The notes: generated by a model not told the origin, from the letters alone. A DNA stretch of 64,000 bases from Variovorax sp. KK3 (GCF_001984055.1 NZ_LYVO01000006.1:79376-143375), one strand, 5' to 3'. Counted from the stretch's first letter, positions 50,450-60,900 are shown. Made by a program: numbers and translations.

Positions 50450-50757
50450 TCGGGTGTCTTTCCGTTATTGATGGATGCGGGCGCGCGGCGCGAAGCAAAA
50501 ATTTTTCCGCAATGCGCCCTGGCGCGGCTAGCGGGTAAGCCCGAGGGGCTGTCCGGCGCGGGACTCGGCCGGGGCGTCGTAGCATCGCGGGGCCCGGCGG
50601 GGCGAATTGGGGCAGTTGGCCTAACTATCCGACGCTTCTAGTTTTTCCGGCCTAGGGCTTTGCGAAGAAGATGCGTCCATCGCGTCGAATGAACGGCGCG
50701 AGCGAGGACCGGGTCGATGCCCGGCCTCTCGTGTCCATCCACTTCGAGGAAACCAAC
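50450..50757. other. Divergent promoter region of the storage cluster
   Basis: 308 bp without a gene between WS/DGAT and the phasin-like gene. It holds a GCAAAAATTTTTCC palindromic tract near 50501 and several GC-rich inverted segments. I see no ORF or RNA; it presumably carries both promoters and sites for a storage-granule regulator, but I could not identify a specific operator. Confidence 0.4.
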
Positions 50758-51303
50758 ATGTCCACGCAAACCATCTCTTCCGCAGCCCTCCACGTGGTCG
50801 GCCAGTACAACGAAGCCGGCAAGACCCTGGTCAGCGCCTACCGCACCGGCGCCCGCCGTCTGCTCGACGGCGCCGCATCGCGCACCAGCGCCTTCCTGGG
50901 TGCCCGCCAGCTGCCGCTGGTGACCGACGACGTCAAGGCCCGCCTGATCGGCGCGCAAGAAAAGGTCAACGGCTTCCTGGCCAACCGCCTCGACATCGAC
51001 ACCAGCCGCGTCGTCGCCGTGATGGACCGCGTTGCAGTCACCACCACCAGCGGCATCGAGTCGGTCGCCAACGTGGCCGCCCGCGTCGAGTCGCCCCTGG
51101 GTACCTCGGTGCTGCAAGCCCTGGGCACGCTGAACCAGCCCATCGCGACGATCTCGGTGCAGATCGCCGACCGCATCGCCGACGGCGCGAAGAAGATCGA
51201 AGGCCGTGTGGCTGGCGAAGAAACGCCGGTCCAGGTCGTGAAGGCCAAGGCCCGCAGCACGGCCGCGCGCCGCCCGGTGCGCCGCACCACGCGCAAGGCT
51301 TGA
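50758..51303 (+). CDS. Phasin-like granule-associated protein
   Basis: 181-residue protein with amphipathic helices (SSAALHVVGQYNEAGKTLVS, TTTSGIESVANVAARVESPL) and a basic C-terminal tail (KAKARSTAARRPVRRTTRKA) like the histone H1-like tail of PhaF. No enzyme motif is present. By context (beside a PhaF-like gene and WS/DGAT) it probably coats PHA or lipid granules; the family match is weaker than for the next gene. ATG 50758 is the conserved start. Expression is likely high, given the Ala-rich, biased composition. Confidence 0.65.
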   Translation: MSTQTISSAALHVVGQYNEAGKTLVSAYRTGARRLLDGAASRTSAFLGARQLPLVTDDVKARLIGAQEKVNGFLANRLDIDTSRVVAVMDRVAVTTTSGIESVANVAARVESPLGTSVLQALGTLNQPIATISVQIADRIADGAKKIEGRVAGEETPVQVVKAKARSTAARRPVRRTTRKA

Positions 51304-51308
51304 GTTTC

Positions 51309-51329
51309 GAAGGCGGACGGTCCGCCTTC
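51309..51329 (+). terminator. Hairpin between the two granule-protein genes
   Basis: A 9-bp perfect stem (GAAGGCGGA, loop CGG, TCCGCCTTC) is followed by TTCCCC. With few Ts it is probably a partial terminator or RNA stabiliser that sets the ratio of the two proteins. Confidence 0.5.
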
Positions 51330-51351
51330 TTCCCCGATCCAGGAGCACTGA

Positions 51352-51858
51352 ATGGCGACTCGCCGCGAAGAGGTTGAAACGGTCAAGGTGAAGAAGGCGG
51401 CCGGCGCCGGCCGCAAGCCGGCAGCGTCGACGAAGGCGCCGCAGGTCAAGGCGACGCCCGCGAAGAAGGCGGCGCCGACCAAGAAGGCGGCGGCCGCCAA
51501 GAAAGCCGCCCCGGCCAGGAAGGCCTCGGCAGCCGACACGAAGGCTGGCTCGCAGGGATTGCTGCGCGCCGGCCTGAAGGCCTTGGGCCAGGTGCGCGAC
51601 GACGTCGTCAAGCGCCAGACCAACGTGATCGAAAGCCTGCTGGGCATCGGCCAGCCCAAGACCGATGCGCCCGCGCGCGGCTTCGGTCTCGAAAGCTTCG
51701 GCATCCGCAAGTTCGAAGACGTGTTCGACCAGCGGGTCGCCACCGCCCTGCAACGCCTGGGCATGCCGACCGCACAGGAGATCCAGGAATTGCGCGAACA
51801 GATGCGTCTGCTGCTCGAGCACCTGGACCGCATCGAGTCTTCGGGGCCCAAGCGCTGA
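51352..51858 (+). CDS. PhaF/PhaI-type polyhydroxyalkanoate granule phasin
   Basis: 168-residue phasin. Residues about 15-65 are a Lys/Ala/Pro-rich histone-like arm (KKAAPTKKAAAAKKAAPARK), and residues 70-168 match the PhaI/PhaF granule domain with ALGQVRDDVVKRQTNVIESL, KFEDVFDQRVATALQRLGMP and a C-terminal coiled coil QEIQELREQMRLLLEHLDRI. In PhaF of pseudomonads the basic arm is at the C-terminus, so the order here is reversed. It would bind granules and nucleoid DNA. Confidence 0.85.
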   Translation: MATRREEVETVKVKKAAGAGRKPAASTKAPQVKATPAKKAAPTKKAAAAKKAAPARKASAADTKAGSQGLLRAGLKALGQVRDDVVKRQTNVIESLLGIGQPKTDAPARGFGLESFGIRKFEDVFDQRVATALQRLGMPTAQEIQELREQMRLLLEHLDRIESSGPKR

Positions 51859-51879
51859 CGAAGAAGCCCGCACCAGCCC

Positions 51880-52512
51880 GTGGCGAGCCCCAACACCCGC
51901 GAACGCATCCTGCAGGCCAGCCTGGCGCTGTTCAACGCGCAGGGGCTGGCGGCCGTGTCGACCCATCGCATCGCGGCCGAGCTGGAGATGAGCCCCGGCA
52001 ACCTGCACTATCACTTCAAGGCCAAGCAGCTGATCGTCGAGCGCCTGTTCCGGCGTTTCGAGGAACAGCTCGAGCTGCTCAACGCGTCGTCGAACTCGGT
52101 ACGTGCCATCGACGACTTGTGGCTCGCACTGCACCTGCGCTTCGAGGCCATCGATGCCTATCGCTTCGTCTACCGCGACATGGCCTTCCTGGCCGGCGAG
52201 TACCCGGCACTGGGCCAGCGGGCCCAGGCCTTGACGGCGCAGAACCTCCTGGCCGCGCAGGCGCTGTGCGAGGCCCTGGTGGCCGCAGGTGTCATCGAGG
52301 CGACAGCCGAAGAAGCGCAGATGCTCGCCTTGCAGATGGTCTTCACCACCACCTGCTGGCTCTCTTTCGAACGGCTGGTGCCGGGCCGTGACGCCCTGCA
52401 GCAGGCCGACCCGGGACTTGCGGCGTTCTACACACTGACGCTCGTTTCCCCCTATGTTTCGCGCGAATCGCGGGCTTACCTTGACTATTTGCGAGGGAAG
52501 TACCTCGGATAG
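51880..52512 (+). CDS. TetR-family regulator
   Basis: 210-residue TetR protein. The helix-turn-helix reads NTRERILQASLALFNAQGLA and THRIAAELEMSPGNLHYHFK; the C-terminal domain is of the TetR_C type found in lipid or storage regulators (LALHLRFEAIDAYRFVYRDM). The GTG at 51880 is chosen; it lies 21 bases after the phasin stop, so the two are probably co-transcribed. The likely target is the storage cluster itself. Confidence 0.88.
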   Translation: MASPNTRERILQASLALFNAQGLAAVSTHRIAAELEMSPGNLHYHFKAKQLIVERLFRRFEEQLELLNASSNSVRAIDDLWLALHLRFEAIDAYRFVYRDMAFLAGEYPALGQRAQALTAQNLLAAQALCEALVAAGVIEATAEEAQMLALQMVFTTTCWLSFERLVPGRDALQQADPGLAAFYTLTLVSPYVSRESRAYLDYLRGKYLG

Positions 52513-52570
52513 CCGATTGACCCGCCGCCTGCCGCTCTTACAGTCGGTCACAAGCACAAAGGAGATGTTC

Positions 52571-53344
52571 ATGATGGCAGCCACCCACGAACCCGTTTCG
52601 CCACCCTCGCGCCTGCTGCTGCTGGCGGAGGGGCGCGCCCTTTGGGAAGCCGGTGCGACCCTGGCCTTGTGGCCCCTGCTGCAGTTCGCCCCGCGCGGCG
52701 ACGGTCATTCAGTGCTGGTGTTGCCCGGCCTGGTGGCCGGCGACTTGTCGACCAAGCTCCTGCGGCGCTACCTGCAGGGCCGCGGCTACGACGCCCATGG
52801 CTGGGGCCTCGGCCGCAACCTCGGCCCGCGTGCCGGCATCGAGGATGGCATGGTCGCCAAGCTCGAGTCCCTGCATGACCAGAGTGGCGGCAAGGTCAGC
52901 CTGGTGGGCTGGAGCCTGGGCGGCGTCTACGCGCGCCTGCTGGCCTCGCGGCATCCGCAATGGGTGCGCAGCGTCGTCACCCTGGGCAGCCCTTTCACCG
53001 GCAGCGCGCGTGCCACCAACGCCTGGCGCATCTACGAGGGCGTGAGCGGCCAGAGCTCGATCGACCCCCGCCGCATGCAGCACGTGCAACCCACCCCCTC
53101 GGTGCCCACGACCTCCATCTACAGCCGCAGCGACGGCGTCGTGGCCTGGCAATGCAGCGTCGAAACGGCGGGCCCGCAAGCCGAGAACATCGAGGTCGTG
53201 GCCAGCCACCTCGGGCTGGGCGCGCACCCGGCGGTGCTCTACGCGCTGGCCGACCGGCTGGCGCAGCCGCAAGGGGAGTGGAAGCCTTTCGATCGTCGGC
53301 TGTGGGGTCCGTTGATCTATCCGGATCCGGCGCGGCCCGACTGA
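52571..53344 (+). CDS. Alpha/beta hydrolase (PHA/lipid neighbourhood)
   Basis: 257-residue alpha/beta hydrolase. The nucleophile elbow is SLVGWSLGGVYARLLA, the oxyanion region SVLVLPGLVAGDLSTKLLRR, and the acid and His lie in TTSIYSRSDGVVAWQ and VVASHLGLGAHPAVL, matching a lipase/esterase-like triad. ATG 52571 has GGAG 6 bases upstream. Given its neighbours it may act on storage lipids or PHA oligomers, but the substrate is unknown. Confidence 0.85.
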   Translation: MMAATHEPVSPPSRLLLLAEGRALWEAGATLALWPLLQFAPRGDGHSVLVLPGLVAGDLSTKLLRRYLQGRGYDAHGWGLGRNLGPRAGIEDGMVAKLESLHDQSGGKVSLVGWSLGGVYARLLASRHPQWVRSVVTLGSPFTGSARATNAWRIYEGVSGQSSIDPRRMQHVQPTPSVPTTSIYSRSDGVVAWQCSVETAGPQAENIEVVASHLGLGAHPAVLYALADRLAQPQGEWKPFDRRLWGPLIYPDPARPD

Positions 53345-53389
53345 TCGGCGAGCGAGAATCTCGGGCCCGAAACTCACGAGCAAAGGCCC

Positions 53390-53773
53390 ATGACACGCAG
53401 ACTCATCAGCTCCGGCTCCACCTTCGAGCAGGAAATCGGCTATTCCCGCGCAGTGGTCGACGGCGACTGGGTGTTCGTCTCCGGCACCACCGGCTTCGAC
53501 TACACGACGATGACCATCGCAGACGGCATCGTCGAACAGGCTGAGCAATGCCTGCGCAACATCGGCGCCGCGCTGGCCGAGGCCGGCGCGTCCTTCGACG
53601 ACGTGGTGCGCGTGAACTACGTGCTGCCGAAGGCGGAAGACTTTCCGCCCTGCTGGCCGGTGCTGCGCAAGTACTTCGGCGAAGCCAGGCCTGCCGCGAT
53701 GATGATCTCCGCGGGGCTGGCCGACCCGCGCATGCGCATCGAGATCGAAGTCACCGCGCGCAAACGCAGTTGA
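53390..53773 (+). CDS. RidA (YjgF/YER057c/UK114) family protein
   Basis: 127-residue Rid-fold protein. It carries SRAVVDGDWVFVSGTTGFDY, QAEQCLRNIGAALAEAGASF and the active Arg in DPRMRIEIEVTARK. RidA enzymes deaminate reactive 2-aminoacrylate-type intermediates; this member is of the broader subgroup and may do something else. It ends 15 bases from the convergent P450 gene. Confidence 0.9.
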   Translation: MTRRLISSGSTFEQEIGYSRAVVDGDWVFVSGTTGFDYTTMTIADGIVEQAEQCLRNIGAALAEAGASFDDVVRVNYVLPKAEDFPPCWPVLRKYFGEARPAAMMISAGLADPRMRIEIEVTARKRS

Positions 53774-53788
53774 GGCTGGCGGGCCGGC

Positions 53789-56700
53789 TCAGCTGCCCGC
53801 CCACACATCCAGCACGTAGCGCTTGTCGGCGATCATCTTTTCCAGCCAGGCCTCGCCGTCCTGCCCGTGCTCGCGTGCGATGTCGGACAGGGCACGCCGC
53901 ACGTCCGGCTCCATCCGCGAGCCGTCCCCGCAGACGTAGACGATGGCGCCCTGGTCCAACAGGCGCCAGACGTCGTTGGCTTGCTCGCGGATGCGGTCCT
54001 GCACATAGACCTTGCGCTCGCCGGCGCGCGAGAAGGCGGTGAAGAGCTTCGCCACGCCGCGTTCGGCCCAGGCATTCAGCTCGTCGGCATAGATGAAGTC
54101 CTGCTGCGGATGGCGGCATCCGAAGAAGAGCAGGGCCTCGCCGGGCGACGTGCCCTTGGCCAGCTGTGCCTCGCGTTCCTGCAGAAAGCCTCGGAAGGGC
54201 GCCAGGCCGGTGCCGGGGCCGACCATGATCAGCGGGCGCTGCGCATCGTCCGGCAGTCGAAAGCCCTCGGCCGTGGTCTCGCGCACCACGCCGTGCACCA
54301 GCTCGCCAGGCTCGGCGCGCGCCAGGTAGTTGGAGCACACGCCCTCGAACCGCCCGAGGCCCGAGCGCGCCGCACCGCTCACCACGCCGACCGTCACGCT
54401 GCAGCGGCCGTCGTCGACCGAGGGCGACGACGAGATCGAGTAGTAGCGCAACGACAGCGGAGACAGCATCTCCAGGAAAACGGCGAAGGGCGGCTGGCAC
54501 GCCGGAAACTCTTCCAACAGATCGAGCACCGACTTGCGCTTCTGCAGCACCTCGCTGCGGTACAGCGCGGCAGCGGCTTCGTCAGCACCCGACAGCGCTT
54601 CGAGCTTCGGCCGCGTGAACGGGCACTGCGTGTGGGCCGCGAGCGTCGCGATCTGCTTGCGCGTGGCCACGTCCTGCAGCTCGACGTAGTCACCCAGCAA
54701 ACGGTCGACCGCGACCACCTCATCCACCGGCAGTGCCGCCTTGCGTCCCGGCATGGCCTGCAGCCGCACGTGGGCCTTGCGATCGAAGCCGAAGCGGGCC
54801 ATCGCGCGGTCGACCTGGGCCGCGCCGTTGCGCGGCACCACGCTCAGGTGGTCGCCGGCGCGGTAGCTCACGCCCTCGGGCAACTGCAGTTCCACGTGAC
54901 GGGTGGATCGGTCTTGCGCGGCGTCGCCGCTGATCGTCTGCAACTCGCGGTTCGCGAGCACGCGCAGGCTCACGGCGCCGAGCGCATCAACCAGCGCGTT
55001 CTTTTGCGGCGGCGGCATCTCCTCGACCGTGTAGAGCGGCGCGCTCTGCAGCGGCACCGAGTCGGCCGCCTTCAGGTCGAAGGCCTTCGCCAGCTTCGGC
55101 CACAGCGCATCGCTCCAATCCTGGAAGGCGCCGTCGAGGTCTTCGCGTGCATCGCCTTCGCCGCGTTCGTGCACACGGGTGGCGCCCAGCACGCCCAGGC
55201 GCTCGTCGATGCGGCGCGGCACCGCCTGGTAGGTGGACGCCCAGTCGGTGTTGCCGCAGCCGAAGACGCTGAAGCGCACGCCTTTGAGCGAATCGTCGGC
55301 CTGGTCCAGCCAGCGGTGGAACTCGGCCGCGTTGTCGGGCGCCATGCCGTTGTACGACGCGCAGACGATCGCCACCGCGCCTTCGGCCGGCAGCCGTTCG
55401 GCGTAGTCGTCGAGCGAGGCGAGCTGCGTGGAGTAGCCGCGCATCTCGGCGGCTTCGGCCAACTGGCGCGCCAGGTCTTCGGCGGTGCCGAGGTTGGAAC
55501 CCTGCAACACCAGCAGGGACGTGCCGTGTCGCGCGACCTGCGGCTTGGCAGCGGCCGGCCGCTCGGCAGCGGCCGCGACCGGCTGCGCCAGCAGGTGGTC
55601 GCCACGCGCACGCGTGGCCGGGTCGCGCGGCAGTGCGCGGATCTTGAAGTCCTCGGGCTTGATGGTGAGCGCTTCGCGGATCTTCAGCTTGTAGCCGGTG
55701 TGGTCGAGCAGGTCGAAGCGTTGCAGGATCATCCCCAGCGTGAGCACCGCCTCCTGCAGCGCGAACTGCCGCCCGATGCAGGCGCGCTGGCCGTTGCCGA
55801 AAGGCTTGAAGGCGTTCACCGGGCGCTCGCGCTCGGCCTCGCGGCTGAAGTGGTCGGGGTTGAAGCGGTCGGCGTCCTCGCCCCACACCGCCTTGTCGCG
55901 ATGCAGCGCCAGCGCGTGCAGGATCACCATGTTGCGCTTCTTGATGGTGAACTGGCCGCCGATCTTCGTGTCCTCCTTCGCGGCCATGGCGACGGCCGGC
56001 GCGGTGGGGAACATGCGCAGCGATTCCTTCAGCACCTGCAGCACGTAGGTGAGGCGGTTCACCTGCGCGTAGGTCGGCTTCACCGACAGGTCGGGCCCGA
56101 ACACGCTGTCGACCTCGGCCTGCGCCTTGGCCAGCGCCTCGGGGTTGTTGAGCAGGAAGTAGATGGCGAAGGAGAGCAGCCCGCTGGTGGTCTCGTGGCC
56201 CGCGATCAGGAACTCGATGCACTCGTCGCGGATCTGGCGGTCGTCGAGCCGCTCGCCGGTCTTCTTGTCGACGCCCGCGATCATGTAGCTCAGCAGATCG
56301 GGCTTGGTCGCGATGTCGGCACCGCTGGCCCGCCTCTCCTGGATGATGTCTTCCACCATCTTGTGCATGTAGCGGATGTCCTTGCGCTGCTGGGCCAGCT
56401 GCTTCTTGAGCATGAACTCCTCGAGCGGAATGCCGCGCCGGTTCTGCACCGTTTCCAGCGTGCGCACCATCGCATCGACGAAAGGATGGAAGCCCTCGCG
56501 GTAGAAGGAGTTGAAGCGGTAGCCGAAGCCGCACAGGCCGATGGTGTCGAGCGTGAGCGCGGTCATGTCGCGCACCACGTCGATCTCTTCGTCGAAGTTC
56601 AGGCGCTCCCACTTGGTGACCAGCTGTTCGGCGATGTCCAGCATCATCGGGTGATAGGCCTGCATCGCGCGCTGGCTGAAGTTGGCCAGCAGGATGTTGT

Positions 56701-57010
56701 GCGGCTTCGACCAGGTGGACTCGTGCGTGTCGGAGGTGAAGAGCCCGTGCGACAGCGCCCGCAGGCGGCGCAGCGTGCCCTTTGTGCTCTTGTCGAAGCG
56801 CTTCTCGTCGCACAGCTCGTCGACCAGCGCGGCCGACGACACCACGATCACCGGCATGCCGGGCATGTCGAGCCAGTAGATCTCGCCGAGGTCCTGCGCG
56901 ATCTTCCACATGTCGAGCACCGGCGAGTCGGAGCCGATCGACAGGATGTTGCCCACGAAGGGTTTCCGCGCCGGGTGCGGGATGGGGTGGAGCGGGTTCT
57001 TGCCTGCCAT
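53789..57010 (-). CDS. Self-sufficient cytochrome P450-reductase fusion (CYP102/P450BM3 type)
   Basis: 1073-residue fusion that hydroxylates fatty acids or similar substrates using NADPH without a separate reductase. Residues 1-470 are P450: I-helix oxygen groove LIAGHETTSGLLSFAIYFLL, ExxR in VLKESLRMFP and haem Cys in FGNGQRACIGRQFALQEAVL. Residues about 490-630 are flavodoxin-like FMN (LLVLQGSNLGTAEDLARQLA), and 680-1073 are FAD/NADPH with RYYSISSSPSV, GPGTGLAPFRGFLQERE and YVCGDGSRMEPDVRRALSD. The length matches P450BM3 (about 1049). It lies 77 bases after a TetR gene on the same strand. Confidence 0.96.
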   Translation of the reverse strand: MAGKNPLHPIPHPARKPFVGNILSIGSDSPVLDMWKIAQDLGEIYWLDMPGMPVIVVSSAALVDELCDEKRFDKSTKGTLRRLRALSHGLFTSDTHESTWSKPHNILLANFSQRAMQAYHPMMLDIAEQLVTKWERLNFDEEIDVVRDMTALTLDTIGLCGFGYRFNSFYREGFHPFVDAMVRTLETVQNRRGIPLEEFMLKKQLAQQRKDIRYMHKMVEDIIQERRASGADIATKPDLLSYMIAGVDKKTGERLDDRQIRDECIEFLIAGHETTSGLLSFAIYFLLNNPEALAKAQAEVDSVFGPDLSVKPTYAQVNRLTYVLQVLKESLRMFPTAPAVAMAAKEDTKIGGQFTIKKRNMVILHALALHRDKAVWGEDADRFNPDHFSREAERERPVNAFKPFGNGQRACIGRQFALQEAVLTLGMILQRFDLLDHTGYKLKIREALTIKPEDFKIRALPRDPATRARGDHLLAQPVAAAAERPAAAKPQVARHGTSLLVLQGSNLGTAEDLARQLAEAAEMRGYSTQLASLDDYAERLPAEGAVAIVCASYNGMAPDNAAEFHRWLDQADDSLKGVRFSVFGCGNTDWASTYQAVPRRIDERLGVLGATRVHERGEGDAREDLDGAFQDWSDALWPKLAKAFDLKAADSVPLQSAPLYTVEEMPPPQKNALVDALGAVSLRVLANRELQTISGDAAQDRSTRHVELQLPEGVSYRAGDHLSVVPRNGAAQVDRAMARFGFDRKAHVRLQAMPGRKAALPVDEVVAVDRLLGDYVELQDVATRKQIATLAAHTQCPFTRPKLEALSGADEAAAALYRSEVLQKRKSVLDLLEEFPACQPPFAVFLEMLSPLSLRYYSISSSPSVDDGRCSVTVGVVSGAARSGLGRFEGVCSNYLARAEPGELVHGVVRETTAEGFRLPDDAQRPLIMVGPGTGLAPFRGFLQEREAQLAKGTSPGEALLFFGCRHPQQDFIYADELNAWAERGVAKLFTAFSRAGERKVYVQDRIREQANDVWRLLDQGAIVYVCGDGSRMEPDVRRALSDIAREHGQDGEAWLEKMIADKRYVLDVWAGS

Positions 57011-57087
57011 GATGTTCTCGTTCCTCCAGTCGCCCGCGTGCGCGGGACATCGCAGTATCCAGATGCCGCCGTGCGCGGCGGGCAGGG

Positions 57088-57795
57088 CTATCCCTTAGCG
57101 TCTCGGTCGCGGCCCGGGCTGCCCGCATCGCCGCGCTCGCGCAGGCCCAGCACGCGCCATGACAGCCTTGCCAGCTCGGCCACCAACGCGTCGGGCGAGA
57201 GCCGGCCATCCGGACGGTACCAGCTGTAGAGAAAGCCCGGCAGGCTCAGTGCGGCCAGCGCGGTGAGCTTGGTCTCGCGGAAATCCAGGTCGCCGTCGCG
57301 CCGGGCTTCTTCGAGCAGCGGGCACAGGCGGTCGTAGAAATGGTGGGCCAGCTTTCGCTGCGCCTCGACGTACTCGGGCCGGTACACCTGCGGCTCGCGG
57401 TAGGGAAAGAAGGCGCAGGGATGGTGCGCGACGGTGGCGCGAATGAGCCGTTCGATGCCGTCCTTCACCTTCTCGACCGCGGGGCGCGGATCGGTCTCCG
57501 CGAAGTCGAGCGCGGTGAAGCAGTCGACGGTGGGGCGCCACGACAGCGTCTCGAAGATCTCCTGCTTGTCGCGGAAATAGTAGTAGACGAAGGGCTTGGT
57601 GACGTCGAGCGCGCGCACGATCTGCGCCATGGTGGTGTTGGCGTAGCCCTGTGCCGCAAAGAGGGTCGCCGCGGCCTGCAGGATGCGCTCGCGCTGGGCG
57701 TCGGTGCCGGCGGTGGCGACCCGCTGCCGCCCGGTGCCTTGGGGAAGATCGGTGCGCGCAGAGGGTTTGTGCGGTGTCGCCGAGGTTCTACCCAT
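57088..57795 (-). CDS. TetR-family regulator of the P450 gene
   Basis: 235-residue TetR regulator. The helix-turn-helix is QRERILQAAATLFAAQGYAN and MAQIVRALDVTKPFVYYYFR, and the effector domain matches TetR_C forms that sense fatty-acyl compounds or drugs (FPYREPQVYRPEYVEAQRKL). It is just upstream of the P450 on the same strand and divergent from the carboxylase, so it could control either. CYP102 genes are often repressed by such proteins (Bm3R1). Confidence 0.85.
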   Translation of the reverse strand: MGRTSATPHKPSARTDLPQGTGRQRVATAGTDAQRERILQAAATLFAAQGYANTTMAQIVRALDVTKPFVYYYFRDKQEIFETLSWRPTVDCFTALDFAETDPRPAVEKVKDGIERLIRATVAHHPCAFFPYREPQVYRPEYVEAQRKLAHHFYDRLCPLLEEARRDGDLDFRETKLTALAALSLPGFLYSWYRPDGRLSPDALVAELARLSWRVLGLRERGDAGSPGRDRDAKG

Positions 57796-57903
57796 CGGTA
57801 GGATTGTTGAAGCACCATGCGGGACCAGGCCCTATCGATAACCCTGTGAGAGTGACGCCATGGAGACTATGACGCTTTCCGGCCGCCTGCAAGTCCGCGG
57901 GTG

Positions 57904-60900
57904 ATGGCGGGCATGTTCAGGAAGATCCTGATCGCCAATCGCGGCGAGATCGCCGTGCGGCTGGTGCGTGCGCTGCGCGACCTCGGCATCGGCAGCGTGG
58001 CGGTTCATGCCAGGGACGATGCGGCCGCGCTGCACGTGCAACTGGCGGACACGGCCGTGGCTTTGAACGCGACCGGCCCCGCCGCCTACCTGGACGGCGC
58101 GGCGCTCATCGCCGCGGCGCGCGAACAGGGCTGCGACGCGGTGCATCCCGGCTACGGTTTTCTCAGCGAGCGCGCCGACTTCGCACAGGCCTGCGCCGAT
58201 GCGGGGCTGCGCTTCATCGGGCCCACGCCGGATCAGTTGGCGTTGTTCGGCGACAAGGCGCGGGCCCGCGCGCTCGCGCAGCAGTGCGACGTGCCGGTGA
58301 TGCCCGGCAGCGAAGGGGCGGTCACGCTGGCCGAGGCGCAGGCCTTCTTCGCGGCGCAAGAGGCCGGCGGAGCCGGGGTCATGCTCAAGGCCATCGGCGG
58401 CGGCGGCGGCCGCGGCATGCGGGCGGTGCTGAAGGCCGCTGACCTGCCCGAGGCACACGCGCGCTGCACGTCCGAAGCCAGGGCTGCCTTCGGCGTGGAG
58501 GGCGTGTACGTCGAGCGACTGATGCGCCATGCACGCCACGTCGAGATCCAGGTGATCGGCGATGGCCACGCGGTCGCCAGCCTGGGCGAGCGCGAATGCA
58601 CGCTGCAGCGCCGCTTTCAGAAGCTCGTGGAGATCGCGCCCAGCCCGTCGCTGCCGGCACCCTTGCGCGAGCGACTCACGCAGGCCGCGCTGCGCATGGC
58701 GAAGGCGGTGGGCTACCGGGGACTGGGCACCTTCGAATTCCTGGTCGACGAGGATTCGCCCCGCCTGCCCTTCGTCTTCATCGAGGCCAATGCGCGCTTG
58801 CAGGTGGAACACACGGTGACCGAGGCCGTGACCGGGCTCGACCTGGTGCAATTGCAGATCGGCGTGGCAGCGGGGCAGGCCTTGGCCGAACTGGGTATCG
58901 AGGCCGACCGCAGCGTGCCGCAGCGCGGCTTCGCGGTGCAATGGCGCATCAATGCCGAAACGCTCGACACGCAGGGTCAGGCGCGACCCGCGGGCGGCAT
59001 GCTGTCGCGCTTCGACCTGCCGTCCGGCCCGGGCGTGCGCGTCGACACGCACGGCCACACCGGCCTCGCGCCCTCGCCGCACTACGACACGCTGCTGGCC
59101 AAGCTGATCGTGCATGCCGCCTCGCCGCGCTTCGACGACGTGGTGCGGCGCTCGCAGCGGGCGCTGCAAGAATGCCGCATCGAGGGCATCGCGACCAACC
59201 TCGGCCTGCTGCGCGCGATCGGCGAGCGGCCCGAGTTCGCCACGCAGAATCTGCACACGCGCTTCGTCGAGACGCATCTGGCCGACCTGCTTGCGGCCGT
59301 ATCGCGCATCGATGCGGCACAGTCGAAGGACGGTCATCCGCAGGCCATCGATGCGAAAGCCGCGCAGGCCGAAGCGGACGACGAGCGCGGCGGCCTGGTG
59401 GTGAAGGCGCCCATGCCCGCCCGCCTCGTGCAGTTCGAAGTCGCGGTCGGCGACGAGCTGCCGGCCGGTGCGCAACTGGGCGTGCTCGAGGCCATGAAGA
59501 TGGAGCACCTGCTGCATGCGCCCGTGGCCGGCCGCGTCGTCGCGCTGCTGGTGGCGCCGGGCGACTACCTGGTCGAAGGCCAGTCGTTGCTGCGGCTCGA
59601 GCCCGTGGACGCGCAGTTCGTGAGGGCCGAAGTGCGAGTCGAGCAGAACCTCGACGCCATCCGTCCCGACCTGCAGAAGGTGATCGATCGCCACGCCGTC
59701 ACGCTCGACGCCAGCCGGCCCGCCGCCGTCGCCAAGCGCCATGCCCAGGGCGGCCGCACCGCGCGCGCGAACATCGCGGACCTGTGCGACCTGGCCGCGG
59801 ACCCCGGCAGCTTCATCGAGTACGGCGCGCTGGCCATCGCCGCGCAGACGCGCCGCCGCACGCTCGACGACCTGGTCGCCAACACGCCGGCCGACGGCAT
59901 GGTCACCGGCATCGGCAGCGTCAACGCGTCGCTCTTCGGTCCGCAGGCATCGCGCTGCGTGGTGATGGCCTACGACTACACCGTGCTGGCCGGCACCCAG
60001 GGCATGCGCAACCACCAGAAGACCGATCGCATGCTGGGCCTCGCGCACCAGCTCGGTTTGCCGGTGGTGCTGTTCGCCGAAGGCGGCGGCGGCCGGCCGG
60101 GCGACACCGACATGCCCATCGTGGCGGGCCTCGACAACCACACCTTCAGCGGGTTCGCGGCGCTGTCGGGCAAGGTGCCGGTGGTGGGCATCGTGCACGG
60201 CCGCTGCTTCGCGGGCAACGCGGCGCTGCTGGGCTGCGCCGACGTGATCATCGCCACCGAGGCCAGCAACATCGGCATGAGCGGGCCCGCGATGATCGAG
60301 GGTGGCGGGCTCGGCCGATTCGCACCCGAGCAGATCGGGCCGAGCAGCGTGCAATCGCGCAACGGCGTGATCGACATCCTGGTGAAGGACGAAGCCGAAG
60401 CGGTGGCCGCGGCCAAGCAGTACCTCGCCTACTTCCAGGGTGCGACCCAGGAATGGCAGTGCGCCGACCCGCGCGCACTGCGCCATGCGGTGCCCGAGAA
60501 CCGCCTGCGCGTCTACGACATGCGCGCCGCGATGCGCGGCGTGGCCGACACGGGCTCCCTGCTGGAGCTGCGCGCCGGTTTCGGCGCCGGCGTCGTGACC
60601 GCGCTGGCCCGCATCGAAGGGCGGCCGGTCGGGCTGCTCGCCAACAACCCGCATCACCTCGGCGGCGCCATCGATGTGGAAGCAGCCGACAAGGCGGCGC
60701 GCTTCATGCAGCTGTGCAATGCGCACGGTCTGCCGCTGGTGGCGCTGTGCGACACGCCGGGCTTCATGGTCGGGCCCGAGATCGAAGCCCAGGCGCAGGT
60801 GCGGCACGTCTGCCGCATGTTCATGGTGGCGTCGCACTTGCGCGTGCCTTACTTCGCGGTCGTGCTGCGCAAAGGCTATGGCCTCGGCGCGCAGGCGATG

